A stretch of 64,000 nucleotides of DNA from Fen-1258 sp027348115 (GCA_027348115.1 DAIEQA010000195.1:1-64000), one strand, 5' to 3'. Shown: positions 46,710 to 55,262, counted from the first letter of the stretch. The notes: generated by a model from the letters alone, not told the origin. Program-made: numbers and translations.

Positions 46710-47512
46710 TACTTCAATCTCCGCTTGGAGTATGAATTGATTTCAATCAAAGAGTGAAATTCAATTTCGGGTTTCTCTCCTTCATAGATAACTCTTGCGA
46801 GAAATAGGCCGGACGGCGGCGCGGTATAATTTGCCGGGGTGGGAGAATTGTGTTCGAGAAAATAAATTAAATCTTTCTCGGCAAGTTTTCCCCTGCCGAT
46901 CTCAGCGAGCACACCCACCATTCTTCTAACTTGTTTCCATAGGAAATGCGAGCCTGTAATTCTAATTAATATTAGGTCGCCTTCTTCCTTCATCTGAATG
47001 CCTTCGATAAGAACCTTTGTGGATTTTTCTGTATCGTCTTTATCGGCGAAGGAAATAAAATCGTGCATACCGATAAAATGTTTTGCCGCTTTGCTCATTC
47101 TTTCAAAATTCAGTTCGTCTTTTATCCACCAGACAAACGGTTTGCCAAACGCCGTTCTTCTTCGGGAAATTTGATAAATATAACTCCTCCTTATCGCATC
47201 ATGGCGCGCGTGAAATTTGGGATGCGTTTTTTCAACTTCAAGAACGGAAATGTCGGCAGGAAGTTCGTCGTTGAGTTTCATGCGAATAATTTCCGGCGCA
47301 ATCATTGTTTTCACATCCAGATGCGCTACCTGGCAAAGAGCATGAACACCCGCGTCGGTTCTGCCCGAACCGTAAATTTCCATACGCTCACCTTTAAATA
47401 TTTTTTCGGCAGCTTCGTAAAGCTTGCCTTGAACCGACTTGCTGTTCTTTTGCATTTGCCAGCCGCTGTAACGCGTGCCTTCGTATTCGATATATAATTT
47501 AAAACGGGCCAT
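46709..47512 (-). CDS. truA: tRNA pseudouridine(38-40) synthase TruA
   Basis: A protein of 267 residues. The catalytic Asp53 is in GSGRTDAGVHAL, the universal TruA motif. Later landmarks are FHARHDAIRRSYIYQI and the tRNA-binding FLWKQVRRMVG. TruA converts uridines 38-40 of the anticodon arm to pseudouridine. The C terminus is slightly longer than usual and Lys/Arg-rich. The VapC-type toxin gene ends 39 bp upstream on the same strand. Confidence 0.96.
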   Translation of the reverse strand: MARFKLYIEYEGTRYSGWQMQKNSKSVQGKLYEAAEKIFKGERMEIYGSGRTDAGVHALCQVAHLDVKTMIAPEIIRMKLNDELPADISVLEVEKTHPKFHARHDAIRRSYIYQISRRRTAFGKPFVWWIKDELNFERMSKAAKHFIGMHDFISFADKDDTEKSTKVLIEGIQMKEEGDLILIRITGSHFLWKQVRRMVGVLAEIGRGKLAEKDLIYFLEHNSPTPANYTAPPSGLFLARVIYEGEKPEIEFHSLIEINSYSKRRLK

Positions 47513-47551
47513 TATAATTCTTTAATTTTCAAACAAGACTTTCAGGCTATC

Positions 47552-47950
47552 TTAAAGCCAGGTGATTTTTATTTCTCCTTCCAGAGCTTTAAACTCTTTA
47601 TTTCCCGTAACAAGGATTGCTTTTTTTTCTTTTGCCAAAGCCGCGGCAAAGGTGTCTGCATACGACATTTTATTATATGCTTTATAGTACGCCGCGTACA
47701 GTGTCAATTCTTTGTTTGCTTCAACAATCGTAATTGGATAACGGGCGAATGTATTTTTATATAACTCTGCCCTCTCTTTTCCTCCTTCTCTCTGGGCGAT
47801 GTAATACCTCTCGCCCCAATTTATTACGGACAAGTAAACCTCGGCTTCATCGTTTAACGCCTTTTTCAATATTTCTCCGACTTCATTTACACCTCTTTCA
47901 TTTTCCGCGTATTCAAGGAGAGAAAAACTATCGAGCACATAACGCTTCAT
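47552..47950 (-). CDS. PIN-domain toxin (VapC-type)
   Basis: A protein of 132 residues with the PIN acidic residues Asp7 (YVLDSF), Glu47 (INWGERYY) and Asp99 (SYADTF). The usual fourth position, Asp in a TGD motif, reads TGN at Asn117. PIN toxins cut RNA, often tRNA, when freed from their antitoxin. The gene begins within the last four bases of the AbrB-type antitoxin gene (ATGA overlap), the classic toxin-antitoxin arrangement. Confidence 0.87.
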   Translation of the reverse strand: MKRYVLDSFSLLEYAENERGVNEVGEILKKALNDEAEVYLSVINWGERYYIAQREGGKERAELYKNTFARYPITIVEANKELTLYAAYYKAYNKMSYADTFAAALAKEKKAILVTGNKEFKALEGEIKITWL

Positions 47951-48177
47951 AATTCACGCTCTTTCTTTTTTTCTTCCATAAGGGCTTTTAAGAGTTTTCC
48001 ACCCGTTCCTAAAAATCCTTTATTTGCTTTGATTAATTCCGATGTAATTGGGATCATTTTTATTCCATCCTTTTCCTCATATAAATTAACCATGGTTCCC
48101 GGTTTTATGCCGAATTTCCTGCGAAGTTTTGAGGGAATCACTAATTGGCCTTTTGTTGTTACAGATGCTACTTCCAT
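47947..48177 (-). CDS. AbrB/MazE-type antitoxin (VapB-like)
   Basis: The protein has 76 residues from the ATG at 48177, which has a GGGAAG ribosome-binding site; a frame to 48207 is open but adds ten unlike residues. The swapped-hairpin DNA-binding domain is clear in SVTTKGQLVIPSKLRRKFGI (residues 5-24). The C-terminal 30 residues would wrap and silence the PIN toxin. Such antitoxins also repress their own operon. Confidence 0.87.
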   Translation of the reverse strand: MEVASVTTKGQLVIPSKLRRKFGIKPGTMVNLYEEKDGIKMIPITSELIKANKGFLGTGGKLLKALMEEKKKEREL

Positions 48178-48309
48178 AATCTTCCCTTTCGTTTTACTTT
48201 CAATCAAAAGTTATACTATTTATAAAAGTAAGTAAAGCGTTTAATGTAAGACATTTCGAATTATGCGGACTCCGACCAATTATTTCGGTTTTGAATTTAA
48301 AAATTACAC

Positions 48310-49236
48310 TTAGGGCCGGTACAAAAAATTCAGCTCTTTCTGCAGCAAGCTAACTTTAAGCGGTATCTTTCCTATCATTTCACCGTCGGCTTCTATCAAG
48401 CATTCCTTACCGATCGGCTCTATATAACAGCTCTCTACCTCGCGGTACAAAACGCCCGGATGCTGAATTAGTATTCCCTTTCTTATCTTTGAAAGATTTT
48501 TAAGGTAATCAAACAAACTGACTTCTCCGGCAAGCGTAATGGCTATTTTGCCGTCGTCAAGTACGGCGTGGGGCGCTATGCATAATCCGCTGCCGAAATA
48601 TTTTGCATTTGCAAGACAAAGAATTAAAACGCTGCCCGACCAATTAAATTCCGACGACGATATTTTAATTTTTTTTCTCTGATAACTTAAAAATGTATTT
48701 AGCGTTGCGGCAAAGAAGGAAAGATTCGGCCCGTAAGTTTTGTTGCCTTCGTTAACCTTTTTTGCCACTTCAGCGCCCAAGCCAACATCGGTTATGTTGA
48801 TAAAGTATCTAAGCGCATCTTGCCCGTTTATAGTTTTATATTCAAGTCTGCCTATATCGATTGGCTTGGAGTTCTGCGCGTCAATCAGTTCTTTAAGTTT
48901 GGAAATACTTTTCGAAAGTTTTAGCGTCCTTGCAAAGTCGTTTCCACTGCCGACCGGCAAAAGTCCTACAGAAAGATCGTCTCTTTTATTTTTCGGAACG
49001 CGCATAATACCGTTCACCACTTCATGCATTGTCCCGTCGCCGCCAACCGCAATTAGAAAATCCGTTCCTTCAACAATTGCTTCCTCGGCAAGGTCTTCCG
49101 CTTCTCTATTCGATTTGGTCGCTTTGAAAACAATCTTATAATCCTTAGAGAAATGTTTTGCGGCTTCGTGTTCAAGTTTATATTTGTTGAGATGGAGACC
49201 GTGGGCGACGAAAGAGATTTTTTTAAAATTAATAAT
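48310..49236 (-). CDS. diacylglycerol kinase-family lipid kinase, no canonical start codon
   Basis: The domain is complete: KKISFVAHG near the N terminus, GGDGTMHEVVNG as the nucleotide-binding motif, LPVGSGNDFARTL, then a beta-sandwich with EADGEM near the end. The ATG at 49027-49029 lies inside GGDGTM and cannot be the start. Upstream the frame is open to a TAA at 49252-49254 and contains no ATG, GTG or TTG. Candidates are two ATT codons (49231-49236), giving about 308 residues, the family length. An ATG-led frame (49278) in the same phase is cut by that TAA. Likely role: phosphorylation of diacylglycerol or a similar lipid. Confidence 0.7.
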   Translation of the reverse strand: MINFKKISFVAHGLHLNKYKLEHEAAKHFSKDYKIVFKATKSNREAEDLAEEAIVEGTDFLIAVGGDGTMHEVVNGIMRVPKNKRDDLSVGLLPVGSGNDFARTLKLSKSISKLKELIDAQNSKPIDIGRLEYKTINGQDALRYFINITDVGLGAEVAKKVNEGNKTYGPNLSFFAATLNTFLSYQRKKIKISSSEFNWSGSVLILCLANAKYFGSGLCIAPHAVLDDGKIAITLAGEVSLFDYLKNLSKIRKGILIQHPGVLYREVESCYIEPIGKECLIEADGEMIGKIPLKVSLLQKELNFLYRP

Positions 49237-49240
49237 TCCG

Positions 49241-49248
49241 CAAAAATA
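49241..49248 (-). promoter_or_regulatory. Bacteroidota-type -7 box just before the lipid kinase gene
   Basis: On the minus strand this reads TATTTTTG followed by C, an exact TAnnTTTG match. The predicted transcript start would fall very near the ATT codons at 49231-49236, so the message would be nearly leaderless. Confidence 0.35.
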
Positions 49249-49309
49249 TTTTTATTCGGGAAGTAATATAATCTTCATCAAAATTAAACGGCAGAAATAA
49301 TTTGTATGA

Positions 49310-49921
49310 TTATATTGCCGGCTTTACATCCTTAGTTAAGAAAGTCGGGGCGGTTTCGAAATCGAGCATGGCATTTATCAATTTTACTTTTTCATAATTA
49401 TAAAATTCATTCTCCGAGATATCTTTCTCAAATATAATTCCGTCCCTCAACAATTCCGCTCTTTTAGTTCCCGTCAAGAGTGGAAACTTTGGTGTATACC
49501 AAATGTCTCCGTCCGATAAAACAATGTTTGAGAAAAACGAATCCGTCACGCGGTTATTCTTAACAATTATAACCGCGTCGCTGGCGCCGCAGTTATTTTC
49601 TTCGAGCAGTTTATCAAAAACCGTCCTGTCGTTATACTTGTAAGAATAGTCAATACTATCGCAGCGTACGAGTTTGAGAGTAATAATTTTTCGGGGTTTA
49701 TATTCGCTCCATTCGATGCTATTAATTTCCCTTCCGTAAGTTATTCTGCATTTGTACAATCCTTTAGCGGCAAATTCCGGAACAACAAGAAATTTAACCG
49801 GATCAAATTTCTCGCTCAGACCAAACAAATCTTTCCGCGCTTTATTCATGCGCTCGGCGTGAAGGTCTGTGTTAAATAATTTCCCATCAAGTACTTTAAT
49901 TGCTTCAGTTAATAGGCACAT
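49310..49921 (-). CDS. pabC: aminotransferase class IV (PabC-like aminodeoxychorismate lyase)
   Basis: A protein of 203 residues, a short class IV fold. The cofactor lysine is the Lys in YSYKYNDR near residue 104. The family segments ASDAVIIVKNNRVTDSFFSNI (about residues 123-143) and the closing FETAP motif fit. Because it overlaps the pabB gene by 17 bases, the likely reaction is release of pyruvate from aminodeoxychorismate to make p-aminobenzoate for folate. It is shorter than typical PabC, so a compact form is assumed. Confidence 0.82.
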   Translation of the reverse strand: MCLLTEAIKVLDGKLFNTDLHAERMNKARKDLFGLSEKFDPVKFLVVPEFAAKGLYKCRITYGREINSIEWSEYKPRKIITLKLVRCDSIDYSYKYNDRTVFDKLLEENNCGASDAVIIVKNNRVTDSFFSNIVLSDGDIWYTPKFPLLTGTKRAELLRDGIIFEKDISENEFYNYEKVKLINAMLDFETAPTFLTKDVKPAI

Positions 49922-50879
49922 ATACTTTATCGATTAATTCTTGGTATTCCAATTCCACGCTGCTTTGGTAAGTAATTCCGCCGCCGCTTCTAAAGTATAA
50001 TTGTCCCCCTACGTTTTCGATAAATCGAATCATCACGGCGCTTTCCAAATTTTTGCCGTCGAATATACCGAATACTCCGGTATAATAATTACGCGGACCT
50101 TCTTCAACTTCTTTGATGATGTCAAGTGTTTTCTTTTTCGGCGCTCCGCTTATTGACCCTGCTGGAAGGAGCGTAAACAAAATTTCTCCGAGTTTTTTGC
50201 GGTAATCGCCGGACAGTTGACCGCTTATTTGCGAGCTTACCTGCAGCAGCTGCTTATCATGGGTTGCAATTTTTTCCACATAACGAAATTTATCAACCGC
50301 AACATTTTTTGCCACCATGCTCAAATCGTTGCGTATTAAATCCACAATCGTATTGTGTTCGGCAATCTCTTTCTGATCGTTCAAAATAATTGCCTCTGCG
50401 TTTTCAATTCCGGCATCAATTGTGCCTTTCATCGGAAAGGAAAACATTTTTCCCTTCTCAATTCTTACAAAAGGTTCCGGCGAGAATAAAACAAATTTGT
50501 CTCTATACAGCAGCTTATACTTTGCCCTGCTTAGAAGAAAAATATCCGTCATGGTTAAACTGGTTTCAATCCTGGTTGGAAAAGTAAGGTTAAGAAGATA
50601 AGTGTTGCCGGCACTCAGGTGATGCTGAACAGTATTAAATGCCGTGGCATATATTTCTTTATCAACAGGATACTTTTTAAAGATAAAATTATTGTTGATT
50701 TTCTTGGGGGAGGGAGAATTTTCTAAATTTCCGATGCAATAAAAGATTTCCGCTTTGTCAATTTCATTAAGTCGAAACACAAGCGGTTTATTCATCTCGA
50801 AATCAATTATAAAGAGAAACGGTTCTCCGCATGCACCTAAAGAATTCATCTTTTCTAATGCATTAACGCGTTCGCTCAT
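49905..50879 (-). CDS. pabB: aminodeoxychorismate synthase component I (PabB)
   Basis: A protein of 324 residues, the short form lacking the N-terminal domain of E. coli PabB. The chorismate-binding core shows FPMKGTIDAG, with the Lys that defines PabB rather than anthranilate synthase, then VDLIRNDLSMVAK, GSISGAPKKKT and GVFGIFDG. It aminates chorismate, using ammonia or a PabA partner that is not in the window. Its start follows directly after the stop of a zinc-ribbon gene (TAA then ATG), and it overlaps pabC, so the three form one operon. Confidence 0.88.
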   Translation of the reverse strand: MSERVNALEKMNSLGACGEPFLFIIDFEMNKPLVFRLNEIDKAEIFYCIGNLENSPSPKKINNNFIFKKYPVDKEIYATAFNTVQHHLSAGNTYLLNLTFPTRIETSLTMTDIFLLSRAKYKLLYRDKFVLFSPEPFVRIEKGKMFSFPMKGTIDAGIENAEAIILNDQKEIAEHNTIVDLIRNDLSMVAKNVAVDKFRYVEKIATHDKQLLQVSSQISGQLSGDYRKKLGEILFTLLPAGSISGAPKKKTLDIIKEVEEGPRNYYTGVFGIFDGKNLESAVMIRFIENVGGQLYFRSGGGITYQSSVELEYQELIDKVYVPIN

Positions 50880-51068
50880 TTACGAATTCTTTCTTTCGCG
50901 TTCAAACGTCTGTCCGCATACATGACAGATAAATAGTGAGTCTTTTGAAATTTCACTTTTTTGATCAACAGGGATGACCGTCTTGCTTCCGCAGTAAGGA
51001 CAACAGATTTTTTCTTCACCATTTGGCAAAGCGCATGCTTTATTATTTTTTTCTTCCACTGGATTCAT
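50880..51068 (-). CDS. small zinc-ribbon protein
   Basis: A protein of 62 residues. CPYC near residues 23-26 and CHVC near 49-52 form a likely zinc ribbon. It has no other domain. The stop codon is directly followed by the pabB start, so it is cotranscribed and may be translationally coupled. Its role is unknown. The short length and clear metal motif argue that it is a real gene. Confidence 0.6.
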   Translation of the reverse strand: MNPVEEKNNKACALPNGEEKICCPYCGSKTVIPVDQKSEISKDSLFICHVCGQTFERERKNS

Positions 51069-51296
51069 TTTACCTGTTTAGAGAAACATGATTTCACCAT
51101 CAACGAATGCCTGCAAACGTTTTTCCTGCACGGGGCTAATAATAGCACTTACACCGTTATTAGGCAACAGGCGTCATAATTTAGATAAATGACTATTCCC
51201 TCCCTATTTTATATTTTGAATCCGGCAAAAATATTTTTTTATCAACAGCTCTTTTATAAATTATTTTTTTTACAAAAAGCTACTATCCAAAAGGTT

Positions 51297-53384
51297 ATGA
51301 TGAGTCCTTTACAAAATTTTTTCTATCCTAAAGCTATCTGCATTGCAGGCGCCTCGACCAAAGAAAAAAGCATTGGCTATGAAATACTTAAGACTATAAA
51401 AAATTACGGCTACACCGGAAAAGTTTTTCCGGTAAATCCAAAAGCCGGCGAGATTCTCGGCTACAAATGTTTTCAAAGTATCGACACCATAAAAGAGCCG
51501 ATTGATCTTGCCGTGGTTGTCGTGCCGAAACAATTTGCGGAGGAAACAATTGACGCACTCCTTGCTCATGATGTAAAATCAATTATACTTATTACGGCAG
51601 GATTTAAAGAGGTTGGCAAAGAAGGCGAAGAGATTGAGAAACGGCTGCTCGCAAAAATTAAAAATGCCGGGGCGCGGATGGTTGGTCCCAACTGTATGGG
51701 CGTTATTAACACGCTTAGCGGGATTAAACTAAACGCGACTTTTGTAGCCGAAAAACCGGAGGCCGGGACAGTTGGTTTTCTTTCGCAGAGCGGCGCGCTT
51801 GGCGCGGCAGTATTAAATTCGCTCAGGGAAACAGATATAAAGTTTGCCCATTTTATAAGCGTTGGAAACAAAGCCGATGTAAACGAAACCGATGTGATTA
51901 AATTTTGGCAGGGCGACAATAACATAAATGTAATCACTCTCTATCTCGAAAGTTTTGAAAACGGCGCAGAGTTTATAAGGCCGTTTATTGAAGGCGAGAT
52001 TACGAAACCCGTCATTGTGCTTAAAGCAGGAAAAACATCGAGCGGAATGAAGGCGGCTTCATCGCATACCGGCGCTTTAAGCAGCGAAGACAAAATTGTC
52101 GATGCTTTGATAAAACAATTTGGAATTATCCGCGTTGATAATTTGAACGAGCTTTTTAACACGGCAAAAGGTTTAGAAAATTTTAAAATCCCGAATGGAA
52201 ATCGCATAGCCGTTATTACAAATGCCGGCGGTCCAGCTATTCTTTGCGTAGACGCCCTCGAAAAAGAAAAATTAATTCTTGCTTCTTTTTCAGACAAAAC
52301 TAAAAAGACTCTGCGCCAAATTGTTCATCCCGAGGGAAGTATTAATAACCCGGTTGATCTACTGCCGGGAGGAACAGCAGAAATTTATAAGAATGTAATA
52401 GAAATTGTTGCCGACGACGAAAATGTAGACGCCATAATTTCCATCTTTGTTGAACCGGTAATGGTGCAGCCGTTCGATGTAGTTGAACATGTTTATTCGG
52501 TTGAAAGCAAAAAACCGATTCTTCAAGCTGCCATGCCGATGCCGGAGTTCTGGGAAAAGTATAGAAGAGATTCTCTTAAAAAATTACCGGTGTTTAGAAA
52601 TCCGGAAGATCCTGCCGAAGTGATCTCAAATATGTTGTTCTATTCGAAATCTCGCCAACGTTTAATAATGAATAAAAATGAGTACGCAAAAACGATAGGG
52701 CTCCCGACTAAAAGGGAAATTAAATCGTCCGGTTTTCTTTTACCTAACGAAATAACCGCGCTATGCGAAAAGTACAATCTCCCGTTGGTCAAAAGTAAAA
52801 TCATCTGCCCCGATGACATTCCCGGCGACGAATTCTTTCCATGCGTGTTAAAAGGAATAAACAAAAATGTTGTTCACAAATCCGAACTCAACGCTGTTAA
52901 GCTAAACATCAAATCGAAAGATGCGTTTATAGAGGCGGCAAAAGGAATAAAATTTAGTTTTAAACACGCGGGTCTCGATGTCGAAGAGTTTCTGGTTCAG
53001 AAATACGTTAAAACAAGATTCGAACTGCTTATCGGAGGTTTCAGAGATCCTTCGTTCGGTCCCGTTATTGTTTTCGGTTCCGGAGGAAAATATGTGGAAG
53101 CTTTTGACGACACTGCGACCAAATCATGTTACCTATGCGACGACGATATTGAAGACATGATTAATTCCACGAAGATCGGAAGAATTCTTCGAGGCGTTCG
53201 CGGTGAAGAATCATATGATATTTCCGAATTGAAGCGGATAGTTTCTTATTGTGCAAAAATGATGGTTGAAAACAAGAATATTGAAGAATTCGACTTGAAT
53301 CCTCTTATCGCCGGCGAAGACAAAAATTATTACGCAGTCGATGTTCGGATTAAAATAAAAGCTGCAACCGACGCATTTGGATAA
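51297..53384 (+). CDS. ADP-forming acetyl/acyl-CoA synthetase (fused alpha-beta)
   Basis: The protein has 695 residues from the ATG at 51297 (AAAGG upstream); the frame stays open to 51189 but the extra 36 residues are unlike the family. The N-terminal CoA-binding domain opens with FFYPKAICIAGAS. SQSGALG follows, and the phospho-carrier His257 sits in SSHTGAL, the residue number used in characterised ADP-forming acyl-CoA synthetases. The C-terminal half is an ATP-grasp domain with VVHKSELNAV. The enzyme turns acyl-CoA, ADP and phosphate into acid, CoA and ATP, conserving energy in fermentation. The promoter at 53401 marks the following unit. Confidence 0.9.
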   Translation: MMSPLQNFFYPKAICIAGASTKEKSIGYEILKTIKNYGYTGKVFPVNPKAGEILGYKCFQSIDTIKEPIDLAVVVVPKQFAEETIDALLAHDVKSIILITAGFKEVGKEGEEIEKRLLAKIKNAGARMVGPNCMGVINTLSGIKLNATFVAEKPEAGTVGFLSQSGALGAAVLNSLRETDIKFAHFISVGNKADVNETDVIKFWQGDNNINVITLYLESFENGAEFIRPFIEGEITKPVIVLKAGKTSSGMKAASSHTGALSSEDKIVDALIKQFGIIRVDNLNELFNTAKGLENFKIPNGNRIAVITNAGGPAILCVDALEKEKLILASFSDKTKKTLRQIVHPEGSINNPVDLLPGGTAEIYKNVIEIVADDENVDAIISIFVEPVMVQPFDVVEHVYSVESKKPILQAAMPMPEFWEKYRRDSLKKLPVFRNPEDPAEVISNMLFYSKSRQRLIMNKNEYAKTIGLPTKREIKSSGFLLPNEITALCEKYNLPLVKSKIICPDDIPGDEFFPCVLKGINKNVVHKSELNAVKLNIKSKDAFIEAAKGIKFSFKHAGLDVEEFLVQKYVKTRFELLIGGFRDPSFGPVIVFGSGGKYVEAFDDTATKSCYLCDDDIEDMINSTKIGRILRGVRGEESYDISELKRIVSYCAKMMVENKNIEEFDLNPLIAGEDKNYYAVDVRIKIKAATDAFG

Positions 53385-53408
53385 ACATATTTTATTCAGT
53401 TACTTTTG
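53376..53408 (+). promoter_or_regulatory. Bacteroidota-type promoter of the ABC-F gene
   Basis: TTTG at 53376-53379, a 21-base spacer, then TACTTTTG at 53401-53408, matching both the -33 and the TAnnTTTG -7 elements. The -33 lies inside the end of the acyl-CoA synthetase gene. A start near 53415 gives a leader of about 205 bases. Confidence 0.55.
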
Positions 53409-53430
53409 CATACAAAGATTTAAAATACTC

Positions 53431-53592
53431 GGAGACACAGGCTTGAAAAGAGCATAACGGATTAAGATAGCTGCCGAAAATTTTTCAGCAATAAATTAAT
53501 TATCCCTCGCGCAGGTAATCTTTATCCTTCTCTTTTAGCCGGTGGTAATAACCGCGGCATGCGGTTTTTCTATTTTAAACCGCTCATGGTAA
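53431..53592 (+). promoter_or_regulatory. leader RNA of the ABC-F gene, candidate attenuator
   Basis: A GGAG at 53431-53434 precedes TTG AAA AGA GCA TAA at 53443-53457, a possible four-codon leader peptide. Downstream, segments CGGT (53540-53543), AACCGC (53550-53555), GCGGTTT (53561-53567) and AAACCGC (53577-53583) can pair as 1:2 plus 3:4, or as 2:3. The 2:3 stem is a terminator. This layout is typical of attenuation but is a prediction. Confidence 0.35.
53550..53570 (+). terminator. terminator hairpin within the ABC-F leader
   Basis: AACCGC and GCGGTT form a stem around GGCAT (53550-53566), followed by TTTC. It lies upstream of the coding region, not after a gene, and its right arm can also pair with AAACCGC at 53577-53583. 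Confidence 0.5.
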
Positions 53593-53620
53593 TCAAATGA
53601 AAATTATCGGAAATCCATTT

Positions 53621-55123
53621 ATGAGTAAACAATTTTTAGCATTCCACAACGTTTCGTTCGGATATGAAAGTTCTCTTGAAAATATACTCGGTGATGTCTC
53701 AATAAAAATTGCACGGGGTTGGACTGGCGTGATTGGTTCCAACGGTTCCGGGAAAACAACTTTGTTAAAATTAGCTTGCGGCTTATTAACTCCTAATGAC
53801 GGCTCAATAGAGCGCCCTGCAAATTCTTACTACAACGAACAACGAACGGACTGCGAGCCAATTAACTTTATGGAATTACTTCAAAGCTATGATAAACTCG
53901 TTTTTCAATTGATTGACGGGCTACAAATCAAACCAGATTGGATTGAAAGATGGGAAACTCTTTCGCACGGTGAAAGAAAGAGGGCACAAATTGCCTGCGC
54001 GCTTTTTAACCAACCCGATTTGCTTGCTATCGACGAGCCGACTAATCACCTCGACAGTGAAGCGAAAAAAATGCTGCTTGATTCGTTAAAATCATATAAA
54101 GGCATTGGGCTGCTTGTAAGCCATGATAGAGAATTAATCGAAGACCTCTGCGCACAATTTATTTTTATTGATTCTCCCGTAATAGATTTTCGGCGCGGCA
54201 AATTATCAGAGGTTATGAAGCAGAGAAAATCAGAAAATGACTTTGCGCTTAAACAGATTGAGATAAAACAATTGGAACTCTCCAAACTTGAGAAGGAATA
54301 TCAACGAAGAAGCGCCGTTGTGGAAAAAATGAGGAAGAAATCTTCCAAAAAAGATATCGACAAAAAAGATCATGATGCAAAAGCCAAAATTGATTTAGGA
54401 AGGTTAACCGGCAAGGATGCCGTGGGCGGTAAATTAAAAACTCGAATGCAAAGAAGAATTGATACCGCCAAATCACAAATGAGCGGCATCGAAATTAAGC
54501 GGGAGTATCAAACGGGCATAGTGCTTTCCGATTCGGTATCTAAGCGCAATTTCCTTTTAAATCTTGAACCGGGTATAATAAGTTTATCTTCACGAGAAAT
54601 TCTTCTACATCAAAATTTATTTATTGGCAGCATAGATAAAATTGCCGTCACCGGTGAAAACGGTTCCGGCAAAAGCACTTTAATAAAATATATTATGCAA
54701 TTCCTCAATGCTGAACCGGAGAACATAACCTACATCCCGCAGGAAATTTCCGTTGATGAAACAAAGCAATTGAACGCAGATATTAAAAAACTTCAGAACG
54801 ACCAGCTTGGAAAGTTGATGATTATTGTCAGCCGCCTTGGCTCCGACGCCAAACGCCTTCTGTCAACCGAAATTCCCAGTCCTGGTGAAACACGAAAATT
54901 ATTGCTCGGTCTCGGCATCGCCAAAAATCCGCATATAATTATAATGGATGAGCCGACAAATCATATAGACCTGGTTTCGATTGAGTGTTTGGAAGATGCT
55001 TTGAAAAATGTATCCTGTGCGCTTCTGCTTGTAAGTCACGATAAACACTTTCTGGATGCTTTAACCAATAAGGAATGGCGGCTTTCCGGAGACAGCAAAA
55101 CATTTGAAGTAGAGTGTGTTTAA
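53621..55123 (+). CDS. ABC-F family ATPase (ribosome-associated type)
   Basis: The protein has 500 residues from the ATG at 53621; an ATG at 53597 adds eight. Two ABC domains are joined by a charged linker (about residues 220-300) rich in Lys and Glu. Domain 1 has Walker A GSNGSGKTT and Walker B LLAIDEPTNHLD; domain 2 has GENGSGKST and IIMDEPTNHIDL. The signature motifs are altered (LSHGE and SPGET). No membrane helix exists. ABC-F proteins act on the ribosome, some protecting it from antibiotics; the short length is close to that resistance group, but no specific subtype can be assigned. Confidence 0.85.
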   Translation: MSKQFLAFHNVSFGYESSLENILGDVSIKIARGWTGVIGSNGSGKTTLLKLACGLLTPNDGSIERPANSYYNEQRTDCEPINFMELLQSYDKLVFQLIDGLQIKPDWIERWETLSHGERKRAQIACALFNQPDLLAIDEPTNHLDSEAKKMLLDSLKSYKGIGLLVSHDRELIEDLCAQFIFIDSPVIDFRRGKLSEVMKQRKSENDFALKQIEIKQLELSKLEKEYQRRSAVVEKMRKKSSKKDIDKKDHDAKAKIDLGRLTGKDAVGGKLKTRMQRRIDTAKSQMSGIEIKREYQTGIVLSDSVSKRNFLLNLEPGIISLSSREILLHQNLFIGSIDKIAVTGENGSGKSTLIKYIMQFLNAEPENITYIPQEISVDETKQLNADIKKLQNDQLGKLMIIVSRLGSDAKRLLSTEIPSPGETRKLLLGLGIAKNPHIIIMDEPTNHIDLVSIECLEDALKNVSCALLLVSHDKHFLDALTNKEWRLSGDSKTFEVECV

Positions 55124-55136
55124 TTTGGCGGTATCA

Positions 55137-55166
55137 TTTTTTGCGTTGTCCGCAAGAAATTTTTCT
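55137..55166 (+). terminator. Rho-independent terminator after the ABC-F gene
   Basis: A nine-pair stem TTTTTTGCG / CGCAAGAAA (one G-T pair) with a TTGTC loop is followed by TTTTTCTT. It lies 14 bases after the stop. Confidence 0.75.
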
Positions 55167-55205
55167 TAAGGAACTCTACTTCTTCATACTCCCAATTAGT
55201 TTAAT

Positions 55206-55213
55206 TATCTTTG
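55206..55213 (+). promoter_or_regulatory. Bacteroidota-type -7 box for glgA
   Basis: TATCTTTG followed by C is an exact TAnnTTTG match, 49 bases before the glgA ATG. The -33 element is weak. Confidence 0.4.
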
Positions 55214-55262
55214 CAACCAGAGTTTAGGCCGACTTTACTTAATTAATGCAGGATTGCTAAAT

